A DNA stretch of 64,000 bases from Sagittula salina (GCF_017813235.1 NZ_JAGISH010000002.1:124001-188000); one strand, 5' to 3'; positions 36,547-45,269 are shown, counted from the first letter of the stretch. Program-made: numbers and translations. The notes: generated by a model from the letters alone, not told the origin.

Positions 36547-38058
36547 TTACGCGAAGAGGTCGCGTTCCACACCAGCTTTTTCGAAGATGTAATCGCGGCT
36601 CTGTTCGAGTTCGCGGCGCAGTTTGCCGAGGTCGTGACCCAGCAGCTTGCCCTGCCATTTGCGGATCTTGCCCGCGACCATGACGGTGTCGACGTTGGAG
36701 CGGTCCATCAGCGTGACCACGGCGCCGGGGGCGTTGTTGAGTGGCGCCACGTTGATCGCCTCCGCGTCGAGCAGGATGATGTCGGCCTCCTTGCCCGGTG
36801 TCAGGGAGCCGGTCTTGCGGTCCAGGCGCAGGCCCCTTGCGCCCTCGATGGTGGCGTGGCGGATGGCGTCGGCGGTGCGCATGAGCGCCGGATGATCCGC
36901 CTCCCCGGACAGCGCGCGTTCGTTGGCGCGCATCCGTTGCAGGGTTATCAGGCCGCGCATCTGGGTGAAGAAATCCGCCGACATGGTGCATTCCACGTCC
37001 GAGGACAGCGACACCGACATGCCGAGGTCGAGCGCCTTCTGGATCGGCGGCTCGCCGTGGCGCATGTGCATCTCGATCGGGACCGAGAGCGAGACATGCG
37101 CGCCCGCGTCCGCCGCCGCCTTCCACGCGTCGTCGGTCATGCCGGTCATGTGGATGAAGATGTTGTCGGGTCCGAAGACACCCTTCCTTGCCAGCGCGTC
37201 AAAGGTGGGTGTCATGCCAAAGGTGGTCACGACGTGCAGCGCGATCTGGAGGTCGAGTTCGCGGCCGATCTTCCACATCTCCTCGTAGCCGTCGATGTAG
37301 ATCTCGCCGCCCATGACCATGCTCAGAAGCTGGTCGTCGGAGGAAAAGTAGCGTTCGCGGATGCGGCGGGCGCCGCCGGGGTGTTCCTTGCCTTCCCACC
37401 AGCCCTCGAAGTAGCCGAAGACGCCGCGCCGGCCGGCGTCGCGCAGGCCCTCGATGGCGGCGTCGGAGTGTTCGGCGGAGTGGTGAATCTGGCTGACGTC
37501 CATCACCGTGGTCACCCCCGCGTCAAGCTGCGCGAGCCCGCCGTAGAGTTCGTTGATGTAGACATCTTCGGGGCGGTAGTGCTGCGAGAAATTGAGCAGC
37601 ATGGTTTCGTAATAGTTCTTCGCGTTCTCCGGCTTGCCGTCGTTGACCACGATTGCGTCGGAAAGGGAGGACCGCAGGCCGGTTTCGAACTGGTGGTGGT
37701 GAGTGTCAATGAATCCGGGCATGACGATCTTGCCTGAGGCGTCGATCACATGGGCGTCGGGGGCGTCGATCTGCGCGGCGACCTCGACGATCTTCGTGCC
37801 CTCCACCAGCACATCGCCCTTCGGGTAATTGCCGACAGCGTCGTCGACCGACATGACCACGCCGCCCCTGATCAGGATACGGGTGCCCTTCTGGCCGGAA
37901 AGTTCGGGCAGGGGGGCGGCGGTGATCTGTGTCGCGGCGGCCTCTGCCGCGCGGGCGCCGGAAGCGGTTCCCGAACTGCTTTCCGTCGGTGCCGCCATCA
38001 ACGGGGCCTTGCCGGGGCATAGTGCCCGGGGTGTCGCGGGGTTGCAAAGTCTGCACAT
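36547..38058 (-). CDS. Metal-dependent amidohydrolase (cytosine deaminase/chlorohydrolase type)
   Basis: 503 residues. Metal ligands: GFIDTHHHQFETG (H-x-H), His in QIALHVVTTFG, His in IFIHMTGM and Asp in SLSSDVECTM, the ATZ/TRZ subgroup pattern. The typical beta-sandwich begins TRILIRGGVVMSVDD near residue 59 and closes with VAGKIRKWQG. The first 58 residues are an extension starting MCRLCNPATPRALC, with three cysteines and no hydrophobic signal. The ATG at 38058 has the ribosome binding site GGAGGAGA, so the extension is really translated. The substrate is unknown; candidates are ring hydrolysis, deamination or dehalogenation steps. Confidence 0.87.
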   Translation of the reverse strand: MCRLCNPATPRALCPGKAPLMAAPTESSSGTASGARAAEAAATQITAAPLPELSGQKGTRILIRGGVVMSVDDAVGNYPKGDVLVEGTKIVEVAAQIDAPDAHVIDASGKIVMPGFIDTHHHQFETGLRSSLSDAIVVNDGKPENAKNYYETMLLNFSQHYRPEDVYINELYGGLAQLDAGVTTVMDVSQIHHSAEHSDAAIEGLRDAGRRGVFGYFEGWWEGKEHPGGARRIRERYFSSDDQLLSMVMGGEIYIDGYEEMWKIGRELDLQIALHVVTTFGMTPTFDALARKGVFGPDNIFIHMTGMTDDAWKAAADAGAHVSLSVPIEMHMRHGEPPIQKALDLGMSVSLSSDVECTMSADFFTQMRGLITLQRMRANERALSGEADHPALMRTADAIRHATIEGARGLRLDRKTGSLTPGKEADIILLDAEAINVAPLNNAPGAVVTLMDRSNVDTVMVAGKIRKWQGKLLGHDLGKLRRELEQSRDYIFEKAGVERDLFA

Positions 38059-38086
38059 GGTCTGTCTCCTCCCAGAGCCGTTTTTT

Positions 38087-38890
38087 CTAGCCGCCGAGTA
38101 CCGCCCTCAGGGTCGGGTAGCGGGTCAGTTGATGTGCGATGTGGCTGGCTGCCTCCTGCAGGGCGGGCAGCCGCTCTTCGACCAGCTGTTCGGGGGTGAT
38201 CATCCCGGTATAGCCCGAGGTGTTGAGCGCGGCGATGGTGGCGCCGTCGGGGCCACGGATCGGCACTGCCAGCGCGGTGATGCCGTAATCCAGCTGGTCG
38301 ACGGTGGTGGCATGGCCGTCGCGGCGGGCGACCATGATCGCCGCGCGCAGGGCCTGCGGGTTGGTGCAGGTACGCGATGTCAGTTTGCGGGGGGTATAGG
38401 CGCGCAGGTAGGCGTCGATCTTTTCGTCCGGCAGTCCCGCCAGCAGCACCCGTCCCATGGATGTGGCGTAGGCCGGGTAGCGTGCGCCCGCCACGGCCGC
38501 CGCGCGGCGCGCGCGCTGCACGGTGACGTGAGCGACATAGATCACGTCCTCGCCGTCCAGCGTGCCAACAGAGGACGCATCGCCGAAGCGGTCGACGATG
38601 CCGCGCAGGTCCTCTTGCAGCACCTCGTCGATGCGCGCGCTGAAATAGAAGGCAGAGCCGAGCGCCATCAGCTTTGGCCGCAGGTGAAACCGCTTTTCCC
38701 TGCGGCCGATGTAGCCCAGCGTTTCCAGCGTCAAGAGCGAGCGGCGCGCGGCGGCGGGGCTGAGACCCACGCGGCGCGCGACCTCCGACAGGGTCATTTC
38801 CGGATTGGCGGCATCAAAGGCCTCGAGGATGCCGATGCCCTTGGCCAGAGCCTCGACGAATTCGGCCGGTTTCTCGCCTGTCTCCACCAT
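38087..38890 (-). CDS. IclR-family transcriptional regulator (PcaR/PcaU-like)
   Basis: 267 residues. A winged helix-turn-helix at about 14-75 (SEVARRVGLSPAAARRSLLTLETLGYI) and an effector-binding domain from about 85 on (TSMGRVLLAGLP, VDQLDYGITALAVPI). The closest pattern is the aromatic-catabolism branch that contains PcaR, PcaU and CatR. It is inside the operon, two bases after the dioxygenase, suggesting autoregulation. A palindrome at 39851-39867 in the shared promoter region is a plausible target. Confidence 0.92.
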   Translation of the reverse strand: MVETGEKPAEFVEALAKGIGILEAFDAANPEMTLSEVARRVGLSPAAARRSLLTLETLGYIGRREKRFHLRPKLMALGSAFYFSARIDEVLQEDLRGIVDRFGDASSVGTLDGEDVIYVAHVTVQRARRAAAVAGARYPAYATSMGRVLLAGLPDEKIDAYLRAYTPRKLTSRTCTNPQALRAAIMVARRDGHATTVDQLDYGITALAVPIRGPDGATIAALNTSGYTGMITPEQLVEERLPALQEAASHIAHQLTRYPTLRAVLGG

Positions 38891-38892
38891 GC

Positions 38893-39756
38893 TCAGCCTT
38901 CCGGCGCCAGCACGAAATCGAAGGCGCAGACCGCGTCGGGGGTCTTGTCCAGCGCGTAGCCCAGCGCGGCGACATCCTTTGCCGGAGAAACCTTGGCGAT
39001 CAGGGATTTACGCACGCCGAAGACGGCGTCGTTGTCGATATATTCCATGTTCTCGAAGAAGACTTCGGTGGTTATGGCGTTCATGCCCGGCGCGCGCACG
39101 ATGTAATGCAGGTGCGCGGGGCGCCACGCATGGCGGTTGCCAGCGCGCAGCAGCCTGCCCACGGGACCGTCGTAGGGGACGGTGTAGGGCTTGGGCAGGA
39201 CCGTGGTATAGTAGAACCGGCCCTGCTCGTCGGCTTCGAAGACGCCGCGCAGGTCGTATTTGTCCTGCCCCTGCTCCTGTTCCTGAATGGGGTAGGTGCC
39301 CGCCGCGTCGGCCTGCCACGTGTCGATGACGGCGCCGGGCAGCGGATTGTGCAGGGTGTCGGTGATCTTGCCGTGCACGAGGATGCAGACCCCGTCGCGG
39401 TCGTCCGACAGGTCGCTGCCCAGTTGCTTGCGCGGGGCCTCGTCAAGGTAGAAGGGCCCGAGGTTCGACCCTTCGGTCGCGCCGCCCTTGGTGTTGATCA
39501 TGTCGACCAGCGCGGAAAAGCCCAGCACGTCCGACAGCAGGATGAATTCGTGCCGCTCCGGGGTGGAGATCTGGCCGCAGTCATAGAGGAAATTCAGCAC
39601 GCCCATCCATTCCTCATGCGTGACCTGATGCTCGCGCGTGTAGTCGTGAAGGTGGTCGAGCAGCCCGTGCAATAGCTGTTCGAAGCGGCTGCCCTGTTCC
39701 GTTTCGAAAGTTTTCTTCACCGCGTCCGTAATGGTGAACTGGTTGATATCCCGCAT
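38893..39756 (-). CDS. Intradiol ring-cleavage dioxygenase (hydroxyquinol/catechol 1,2-dioxygenase)
   Basis: 287 residues. The N-terminal helical domain (1-95) is typical of catechol and hydroxyquinol 1,2-dioxygenases. The non-heme Fe(III) ligands are Tyr155 (WQADAAGTYP), Tyr191 (LPKPYTVPYDGP), His215 and His217 (RPAHLHY). It would open 1,2-diols between the hydroxyls to muconate or maleylacetate. First gene of the left operon; ribosome binding site GGGAGGAAATC. No maleylacetate reductase or cycloisomerase is adjacent, so the product must be handled differently or elsewhere. Confidence 0.92.
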   Translation of the reverse strand: MRDINQFTITDAVKKTFETEQGSRFEQLLHGLLDHLHDYTREHQVTHEEWMGVLNFLYDCGQISTPERHEFILLSDVLGFSALVDMINTKGGATEGSNLGPFYLDEAPRKQLGSDLSDDRDGVCILVHGKITDTLHNPLPGAVIDTWQADAAGTYPIQEQEQGQDKYDLRGVFEADEQGRFYYTTVLPKPYTVPYDGPVGRLLRAGNRHAWRPAHLHYIVRAPGMNAITTEVFFENMEYIDNDAVFGVRKSLIAKVSPAKDVAALGYALDKTPDAVCAFDFVLAPEG

Positions 39757-39799
39757 TGATTTCCTCCCTGGTCGGCATCGCGCGCCATGGCGGCGATAA

Positions 39800-39867
39800 T
39801 TGACTTGACGTAAAGCTAAACGCGTCCATAATTTTCGGCAAGAGCAAAAATTTTCGCATTGCGAAAA
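39800..39867. promoter_or_regulatory. Divergent promoter with palindromic operator
   Basis: Toward the right operon: TTGACG (39805-39810), a 16-bp spacer, CATAAT (39827-39832). Downstream lies a perfect palindrome TTTTCGC-ATT-GCGAAAA (39851-39867), just before the ribosome binding site of the citryl-CoA-lyase-like gene. The 17-bp length and symmetry suit an IclR dimer. The region is clearly AT-richer than its surroundings. Confidence 0.6.
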
Positions 39868-39879
39868 GTGGGAGATCAC

Positions 39880-40692
39880 ATGCGTATCGGAAAACAGGAC
39901 CAGTCCTTTACCGCCATCGCCACGTCGGACGCCGAAAGCGTGACCGTCCGGGGGTTCGACCTCTGCGAGGACCTGATCGGGAAAATCAATTTCACCGATT
40001 ACTTCTGGCTCCTGGTGCTGGGCGAAAAACCGTCACAGGCGCAGCGCGACATGATGGACGCGTGCCTTGTCGCCATCGCCGAGCACGGGCTGGTGCCGTC
40101 GGTGCAGGCGGCGCGCATGACGCTGGCGGCGGGGCCGGACGCATGGCAGGGCGCCATGGCGGCAGGGTTGCTGGGCATGGGCAGCGTCGTGGCGGGCAGT
40201 TCCGAGGCGGCGGGGCAGTATCTGGGAGAGGTGATCGCGCAGGCGGAGGCCGACGGCACCGACATCGAGACCGCCGCCATCGCCAGCCTGAAGGCGCACA
40301 AGGCGCAGCGCCGCAAGGTCGCCGGCCTGGGCCACCCGCAGCACAGCGGAGGCGACCCACGCGCCGACCGGCTGCTGGCCATTGCCGACGAACTCGGCGT
40401 TTCAGGTAAGTATATCGAGACGCTGCGGATGCTGGGCAAGCACGCCTCGGGCATCATAGAACGGCCCTTGCCGATCAATGTCTCGGGCGCGATCCCGGCG
40501 TGTATCCTCGACGCGGGCTGGCCGCCGGAGGCGATCAAGGCGGTGCCGCTTCTGGCGCGGTCGGCGGGGCTGTCGGCGCATTTGTTCGAGGAAGCCCAGC
40601 GGTCGATCGGTTTCATCATGTCGCACAAGGCCGACCTTGCCATTGCCTATGACGGCAAGCCTTCGGCCCGGTCGTCCACGGCAGCGGAGTGA
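39880..40692 (+). CDS. Citryl-CoA-lyase-like protein (short citrate synthase family)
   Basis: 270 residues, about two thirds of a citrate synthase, the length of stand-alone citryl-CoA lyases. It keeps His152 in GLGHPQHSGGDPRAD, matching the citrate synthase GxGHxxxxxxDPR motif. The second catalytic His is absent (GSVVAGSSEAAG), and where the catalytic Asp is expected (NVD) it reads NVSG (200-203). It would cleave a branched hydroxyacyl-CoA to acetyl-CoA and a keto acid. The ribosome binding site GGGAGA precedes the ATG at 39880. It is paired with a CoA-transferase four bases downstream. Confidence 0.8.
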   Translation: MRIGKQDQSFTAIATSDAESVTVRGFDLCEDLIGKINFTDYFWLLVLGEKPSQAQRDMMDACLVAIAEHGLVPSVQAARMTLAAGPDAWQGAMAAGLLGMGSVVAGSSEAAGQYLGEVIAQAEADGTDIETAAIASLKAHKAQRRKVAGLGHPQHSGGDPRADRLLAIADELGVSGKYIETLRMLGKHASGIIERPLPINVSGAIPACILDAGWPPEAIKAVPLLARSAGLSAHLFEEAQRSIGFIMSHKADLAIAYDGKPSARSSTAAE

Positions 40693-40696
40693 ACCG

Positions 40697-41842
40697 ATGG
40701 TGAAGATTCTCAAGGACATCCGGGTGGTCGAACTGGGCACCTACATCACCGGGCCGGCGGCGGGGATGCATCTGGCCGATCTCGGTGCCGACGTCATCAA
40801 GGTGGAGCGGCCCGGCACCGGCGACCCGTTCCGCACCTTCAAGGGCGGGCTTTATTCGCCGCATTACCAGACCTACAACCGCAACAAGCGGTCCATCGCG
40901 CTGGACACCAGGGATCCGGCGGATCTGGCCGTGCTGCACGAACTGGTGGCGACGGCGGATGTCTTCATCCAGAACTTCCGCCCCGGCGTGGCCGAGAAAC
41001 TGGGCGCGGGCGAGGAGGCGCTGCGCCGCGTGCGCCCCGATCTGATCTATTGCGCCATCTCGGGCTTTGGCACCTCCGGGCCATCGCGCGACCGTCCGGC
41101 CTATGATACGGTGGCGCAGGCCGCGAGCGGTTACCTGCGGCTGCTGACCCCACCGACCAATCCGCGCGTCATCGGCCCCGCCATCGCCGACGCCGTGACC
41201 GGGCAATACGCCGCCATGGGCATCCTCGCCGCATTGCTGGAACGCGCGAAGACCGGCGAGGGCCGCAGGCTGGATATCTCCATGCTGGAGGCCATGTGCC
41301 ATTTCAACCTCGACAGCTTCACGCATTACTATTCTGTGAACGAGGTCATGGGCCCGCTGTCGCGCCCTGTGGTGTCACAGTCCTACACGTTCGAATGCGC
41401 GGACGGGAAATGGGTGGCGATCCACATGTCATCGCCCACCAAGTTCTGGGAGGGGCTGCTGGCCGCCACCGGGCAGGAGCAGCTTACGGACGATCCGCGC
41501 TTTGCCGAGCGGCTGGAGCGGATCAAGCATCAGGACGCACTGATCGACCACTTTACGCCGGTCTTCCTGACGCGGACGCGGGATGCTTGGTGCGACCTGT
41601 TGCGCGACCACGAGGTGCCGCATTCGCCGGCCTACGATTCCGACGAGGCGTTGGAGGACCCGCAGGCGCGGCATCTGAAGATCAAGGTGGAGGCGCCGTC
41701 CTCGGAGCTGGGCACCTTCACCACGGTGCGCGCGCCCTACAACTTCGACGGCGCGCCGGAACTCGACGTGCTGCCGCCGCCGGTGCTGGACGAACACGGC
41801 GCGGAGATCCGGGCCGAACTGGCAAAGGCGCGGGCGGGGTAG
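40697..41842 (+). CDS. CaiB/BaiF family CoA-transferase (class III)
   Basis: 381 residues. N-terminal VVELGTYITGPAAGMHLADLGADVIKVERP, split by conserved GPAAGM, is the family signature; the catalytic Asp is Asp137 in PAYDTVAQAASG. It moves CoA between carboxylic acids through an aspartyl-CoA intermediate. Next to a citryl-CoA-lyase-like gene it most plausibly activates the citrate- or citramalate-like acid that the lyase then splits. The start at 40697 lies four bases after the preceding stop codon. Confidence 0.92.
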   Translation: MVKILKDIRVVELGTYITGPAAGMHLADLGADVIKVERPGTGDPFRTFKGGLYSPHYQTYNRNKRSIALDTRDPADLAVLHELVATADVFIQNFRPGVAEKLGAGEEALRRVRPDLIYCAISGFGTSGPSRDRPAYDTVAQAASGYLRLLTPPTNPRVIGPAIADAVTGQYAAMGILAALLERAKTGEGRRLDISMLEAMCHFNLDSFTHYYSVNEVMGPLSRPVVSQSYTFECADGKWVAIHMSSPTKFWEGLLAATGQEQLTDDPRFAERLERIKHQDALIDHFTPVFLTRTRDAWCDLLRDHEVPHSPAYDSDEALEDPQARHLKIKVEAPSSELGTFTTVRAPYNFDGAPELDVLPPPVLDEHGAEIRAELAKARAG

Positions 41843-41891
41843 GTCGGAAAGTGCCTGCGAAGGTCACACGTCTTGCAAGGGGAGGTGCGGG

Positions 41892-42305
41892 ATGAGCGAA
41901 GACAAATCGGGTGCGGGGCCGAAATCGGTGCCGCGCGAAGCGGTGCTGGAGGCCTCGAAGGGGATGCTGCAGCGCCAGCTTTACGCGATTTTCACGACGC
42001 CGGTGGACGGGCTCGGGCCAGTCTTTGCCGTGATCGAGGAGCATCTGCAATATCAGGTCGGGCTGGAGGCGGAGGGCATCCTGCACGCCGCCGGTCCGAT
42101 GTGGACCGACGACGAGAAAAGTTGGGAGGGCGAGGGGATGGTCGTGGTGCGTGCCGCGTCGTGCGCGGAGGCCATCGCCATCGCGGAACGTGACCCGATG
42201 CACAAGGCGGGCGCGCGGCGGTTCACGGTGCGGCCGTGGCTGGTGAACGAGGGGTCGATCACCATCACGCTGAACAACTCCAGCCAGACATTCACGATAA
42301 GGTAA
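41892..42305 (+). CDS. YCII-related domain protein
   Basis: 137 residues. The YCII ferredoxin-like fold lies at about 30-115: YAIFTTPVDGLGPVFAVIEEHLQYQ, split at the central PV, then AGPMWTDDEK and the C-terminal MHKAGARRFTVRPW. Relatives include 5-chloromuconolactone dehalogenase and muconolactone isomerase-like proteins, which suits a cluster with intradiol cleavage. Candidate catalytic residues are His51 and Asp102 (RDPMHKAG). The ATG at 41892 follows GGGGAGGTGCGGG. Confidence 0.78.
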   Translation: MSEDKSGAGPKSVPREAVLEASKGMLQRQLYAIFTTPVDGLGPVFAVIEEHLQYQVGLEAEGILHAAGPMWTDDEKSWEGEGMVVVRAASCAEAIAIAERDPMHKAGARRFTVRPWLVNEGSITITLNNSSQTFTIR

Positions 42306-42328
42306 CAATACCAAAGGGGAGGACTGAC

Positions 42329-43378
42329 ATGAAGGTACTACGCAACGCGCTGTTCGCGGGTCTGCTGGCGATGCCGGTGCACGCGGAGGAGGTGATCGAC
42401 CTGACGGTGGCGTCGAGCCATCCGACGGTGGTGCCCTGGGTGGGTATGATCCAGACGCATTTCATGGCCCGGACGGACGAGATCCTCGCCGAGACCGGCA
42501 ACTACAGGATCGCGTGGAACGAGGCATTCGGCGGCCAGCTTTACAAGGCGAACGCGACGCTGACATCGGTCGAAGACGGTATCACCGATGTGGGCTGGGT
42601 GTTTTCCTTCCTCGAACAGGCCAAGCTGCCGTTGAGCCAGGCGTCGTCCAACGCGCCGTTCTCGACCTCGAATCCGGCGTTGCAACTGGAGGTGCATCAG
42701 CAGCTTCTGGAAAGCAACGAGGCTTTCCGCAACGAATGGGAGCAGCATAACCTGAAGGTTCTGGGGCTGACCGGCACCGACCTCTATGACATCTACACCA
42801 AGGCCCCGCTGGACGGCATCGACGCCATCGACGGGATGAAGCTTTCGGCCCCCGGCGTGCTGGGCACCTGGCTGCGCGGCACTGGCGCCAACGCGGTCGA
42901 TGGCGCGCTGACCACCTTCTACACCGACGTGCAGACAGGGGTTTCCGATGGCGCGGTGACGCTGGCGCTGGGCGCTTTGCCGATCAAGCTTTATGAGGTC
43001 GCGCCCTACATCAACCGGTTCGACGCGGGCGGTGCCTTTTCCGGCGCGGTGGCGATCAACCGCGACACATGGGATGGCCTGCCCGAGGAAGTGCAGACCG
43101 CCATGGTCGAGGCGGGCAAGTATTACACCCAGGCGCATGGCAAGGATCTGGTAGAACGTCACGAGGCGGCGCTGAACAAGATGGTTGAACTGGGCGCCAA
43201 GGTCGTGGACATGCCGGATGGCGAACTGGTGAAATGGGTCAACAAGATGCCCGATGTCGCCAGCGACTGGGCGACCCCGCTGGAAGAGCGGGGCATCCCC
43301 GCGCGTGCCTTCCTGTCGGAGTACCTCGATGCGCTGCGCGCGCGCGGCGAAACGCCCGCCCGCGACTGGGACAAATAA
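42329..43378 (+). CDS. TRAP transporter substrate-binding protein DctP
   Basis: 349 residues. Signal peptide at residues 1-19 (cleavage near PVHAEE), then the DctP fold with EAFGGQLYKANATLTSVEDG and a hinge segment VLGLTGTDLYDIYTKAPL. It captures a carboxylate in the periplasm and delivers it to DctQM. TRAP binding proteins normally use a conserved Arg to hold the carboxylate; I could not place it with certainty (GTWLRGTGAN is one candidate). The ribosome binding site GGGGAGGA precedes the ATG at 42329. It belongs to the right operon. Confidence 0.9.
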   Translation: MKVLRNALFAGLLAMPVHAEEVIDLTVASSHPTVVPWVGMIQTHFMARTDEILAETGNYRIAWNEAFGGQLYKANATLTSVEDGITDVGWVFSFLEQAKLPLSQASSNAPFSTSNPALQLEVHQQLLESNEAFRNEWEQHNLKVLGLTGTDLYDIYTKAPLDGIDAIDGMKLSAPGVLGTWLRGTGANAVDGALTTFYTDVQTGVSDGAVTLALGALPIKLYEVAPYINRFDAGGAFSGAVAINRDTWDGLPEEVQTAMVEAGKYYTQAHGKDLVERHEAALNKMVELGAKVVDMPDGELVKWVNKMPDVASDWATPLEERGIPARAFLSEYLDALRARGETPARDWDK

Positions 43379-43383
43379 GCGCC

Positions 43384-43938
43384 TTGGCCGGGCAGATCGA
43401 AACAGTCGCCTCCCCCCGTGGGGAGGCGTCCGAGAGCGGGATCGAACGGGTCTGGCGCAGGACCGTCGAGGCCATCGCCGCGCTGGGTACGGTATTGATC
43501 GGCGTGCTGATGGTCATCATCTGCGCCGATATCCTCGCGCGGAACCTGATGGGCGCCTCGCTGCCGCTGGTGTCCGAAGGGGGCGCGCTGCTGGTCGTGA
43601 CCATCGTGGCGTTGCAGCTTGCCGCGACGGTGCGGGCCGGGCGCCTGGCGCGTGCCGAAGTGGTCATCGTGCCGCTCACCGCCCGCTTCCCCCGCGCGGG
43701 AGCCATCCTGCAAGGGGTCTTTGACCTCGCGGGCGCGGGGGTGCTGGGTGTCATCGCCTGGGCTTCGATCCGGGTGGTGGAAAAGGACATGGTCGCTGCG
43801 GAGTTCATCGGCGTGCCGGGCATCGCGACACTGCCGACCTGGCCGTTCCGGGCACTGATCCTGACCGGCTTTGCCATTGCCGCCATGGAATTCGCTGCGC
43901 GCGTGTTTGCGGCCCTGCGCAAGGGTACCGGGCAATGA
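43384..43938 (+). CDS. TRAP transporter small permease DctQ
   Basis: 184 residues, four transmembrane helices (about 35-55, 70-90, 112-132, 148-168). It opens from a TTG right after dctP; no ATG or GTG in frame exists before the first helix, so TTG is the best start, perhaps coupled to dctP. A strong hairpin (43407-43428) lies inside the first codons. The RVWRRTVEAIAALGTVLIGV entry into helix 1 is DctQ-like. It overlaps dctM by four bases (ATGA). Confidence 0.82.
   Translation: MAGQIETVASPRGEASESGIERVWRRTVEAIAALGTVLIGVLMVIICADILARNLMGASLPLVSEGGALLVVTIVALQLAATVRAGRLARAEVVIVPLTARFPRAGAILQGVFDLAGAGVLGVIAWASIRVVEKDMVAAEFIGVPGIATLPTWPFRALILTGFAIAAMEFAARVFAALRKGTGQ
43407..43428 (+). promoter_or_regulatory. 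Hairpin between dctP and dctQ
   Basis: CGCCTCCCC (43407-43415), CCGT, GGGGAGGCG (43420-43428): 9-bp perfect stem with a 4-nt loop. At this place it could stabilise the dctP end of the transcript or reduce dctQM expression, as expected where binding protein must exceed permease. Confidence 0.55.
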
Positions 43939-45245
43939 CCCCCTTCGAGATAGGCGCAATTGCCATCACAGTGCTGGTGGTCCTGATCCTGATCGGCATG
44001 CCCATCGGGGTGGCGATGCTGTCGGTGTCGCTGGCGGCGGTGGTTCTGACCCGCAACGAAACCGTCGCGGTGCGGATGATGACGCAGGTGGCCAACGACA
44101 GCCTCGAGGAATACCTCTTTGCCGTGGTGCCGCTGTTCGTGCTGATGGGGCTGCTGGTGAGCGTGTCCGGGGTGGGCAAGGACACCTTCGACGTCTTCCA
44201 GGCGCTGTTGCGGCGGGTGACCGCTGGGCTGGGCGTGGCGACGGTCTTTGCCAATGCGGTTTTCGCCGCGATCACCGGGATTTCCATTGCCTCGGCCACG
44301 GTGTTCAGCCGGATCGCGGTGCCGGAGATGCGCCGCCACGGCTACACGCGGCGCTTTGCCACCGGGGTGGTGGCGGGGTCTTCGGTGCTGGGGATGCTGA
44401 TTCCGCCCTCGCTGCTGATGATCGTCTACGCGGTGCTGGCAGAGCAATCGGTTGGGCGGATGTTCCTTGCCGGGATCGGTCCGGGGCTGTTGCTCGCGCT
44501 GGCGTTTACGCTGACGATCCTGCTGCTGGCCGGGACGCGGCCCGATGCGGTTTTCGAAACCGGCGACGCGGCGGAATATACCGATATCGGCCTGCTGGAC
44601 GTGGTGGTGAAATCCATACCCATCCTCGCGCTGATGATCCTCGTGCTCGGCGGTCTTTACGGCGGGTTCCTGAACCCGACCGAAGCCGGGGCGGCCGGGG
44701 CCTTTGGGGCGCTGGTGATCGCGCTCCTGCGCCGCTCGCTCGACCGGGGGACCTTCTGGCGGCTTCTGGTGGAGACCGGGCAGATCACCGTTTCCGTGCT
44801 GTTCCTGATCCTCGCCGCGACATTCTTCAGCCGGATGCTGGCGCTGTCTGGCGTCCCGCGCGTGTTGGCGGACGTGTTCCTCACGGGCGGGGTCGGTCCC
44901 TACGGGTTCCTGCTGGCCTATATCCTTCTGATCGTGGCGCTGGGGTGCCTGATCGACTCCATCTCGATCATGCTGATCGTCCTGCCCATCGCCCTGCCGG
45001 TGGCGGAGGCTGCGGGGCTCGACCTGATCTGGTTCGGCGTGATCACCGTGATCGCGGTAGAGATCGGGCTGCTGACGCCGCCCTTCGGGCTGTCGGTCTA
45101 CACGATCAAATCTGCCATGGACGATCCCGACCTGAAGGTCGGAGAGATCTTTCGCGGCGCCGTGCCCTTCATCCTCGCGATGCTGGCGACACTCGCCGTC
45201 ATCGTCCTGTTTCCCGCTACGGCCACCTGGCTGGCCCGTCTCTGA
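43935..45245 (+). CDS. TRAP transporter large permease DctM
   Basis: 436 residues, twelve or so transmembrane helices, normal DctM length. The signatures LIGMPIGVAMLSVSLAAVVL near the N-terminus, VAGSSVLGMLIPPSLLMIVY and LGGLYGGFLNPTEAGAAGAF are present. It carries the ion-coupled transport step in the inner membrane. It overlaps dctQ and is followed after 24 bp by the FMN reductase gene, so the transporter is embedded in the catabolic operon. Confidence 0.95.
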   Translation: MTPFEIGAIAITVLVVLILIGMPIGVAMLSVSLAAVVLTRNETVAVRMMTQVANDSLEEYLFAVVPLFVLMGLLVSVSGVGKDTFDVFQALLRRVTAGLGVATVFANAVFAAITGISIASATVFSRIAVPEMRRHGYTRRFATGVVAGSSVLGMLIPPSLLMIVYAVLAEQSVGRMFLAGIGPGLLLALAFTLTILLLAGTRPDAVFETGDAAEYTDIGLLDVVVKSIPILALMILVLGGLYGGFLNPTEAGAAGAFGALVIALLRRSLDRGTFWRLLVETGQITVSVLFLILAATFFSRMLALSGVPRVLADVFLTGGVGPYGFLLAYILLIVALGCLIDSISIMLIVLPIALPVAEAAGLDLIWFGVITVIAVEIGLLTPPFGLSVYTIKSAMDDPDLKVGEIFRGAVPFILAMLATLAVIVLFPATATWLARL

Positions 45246-45269
45246 CCCCAAATTCTGCAAAGGACTCCC

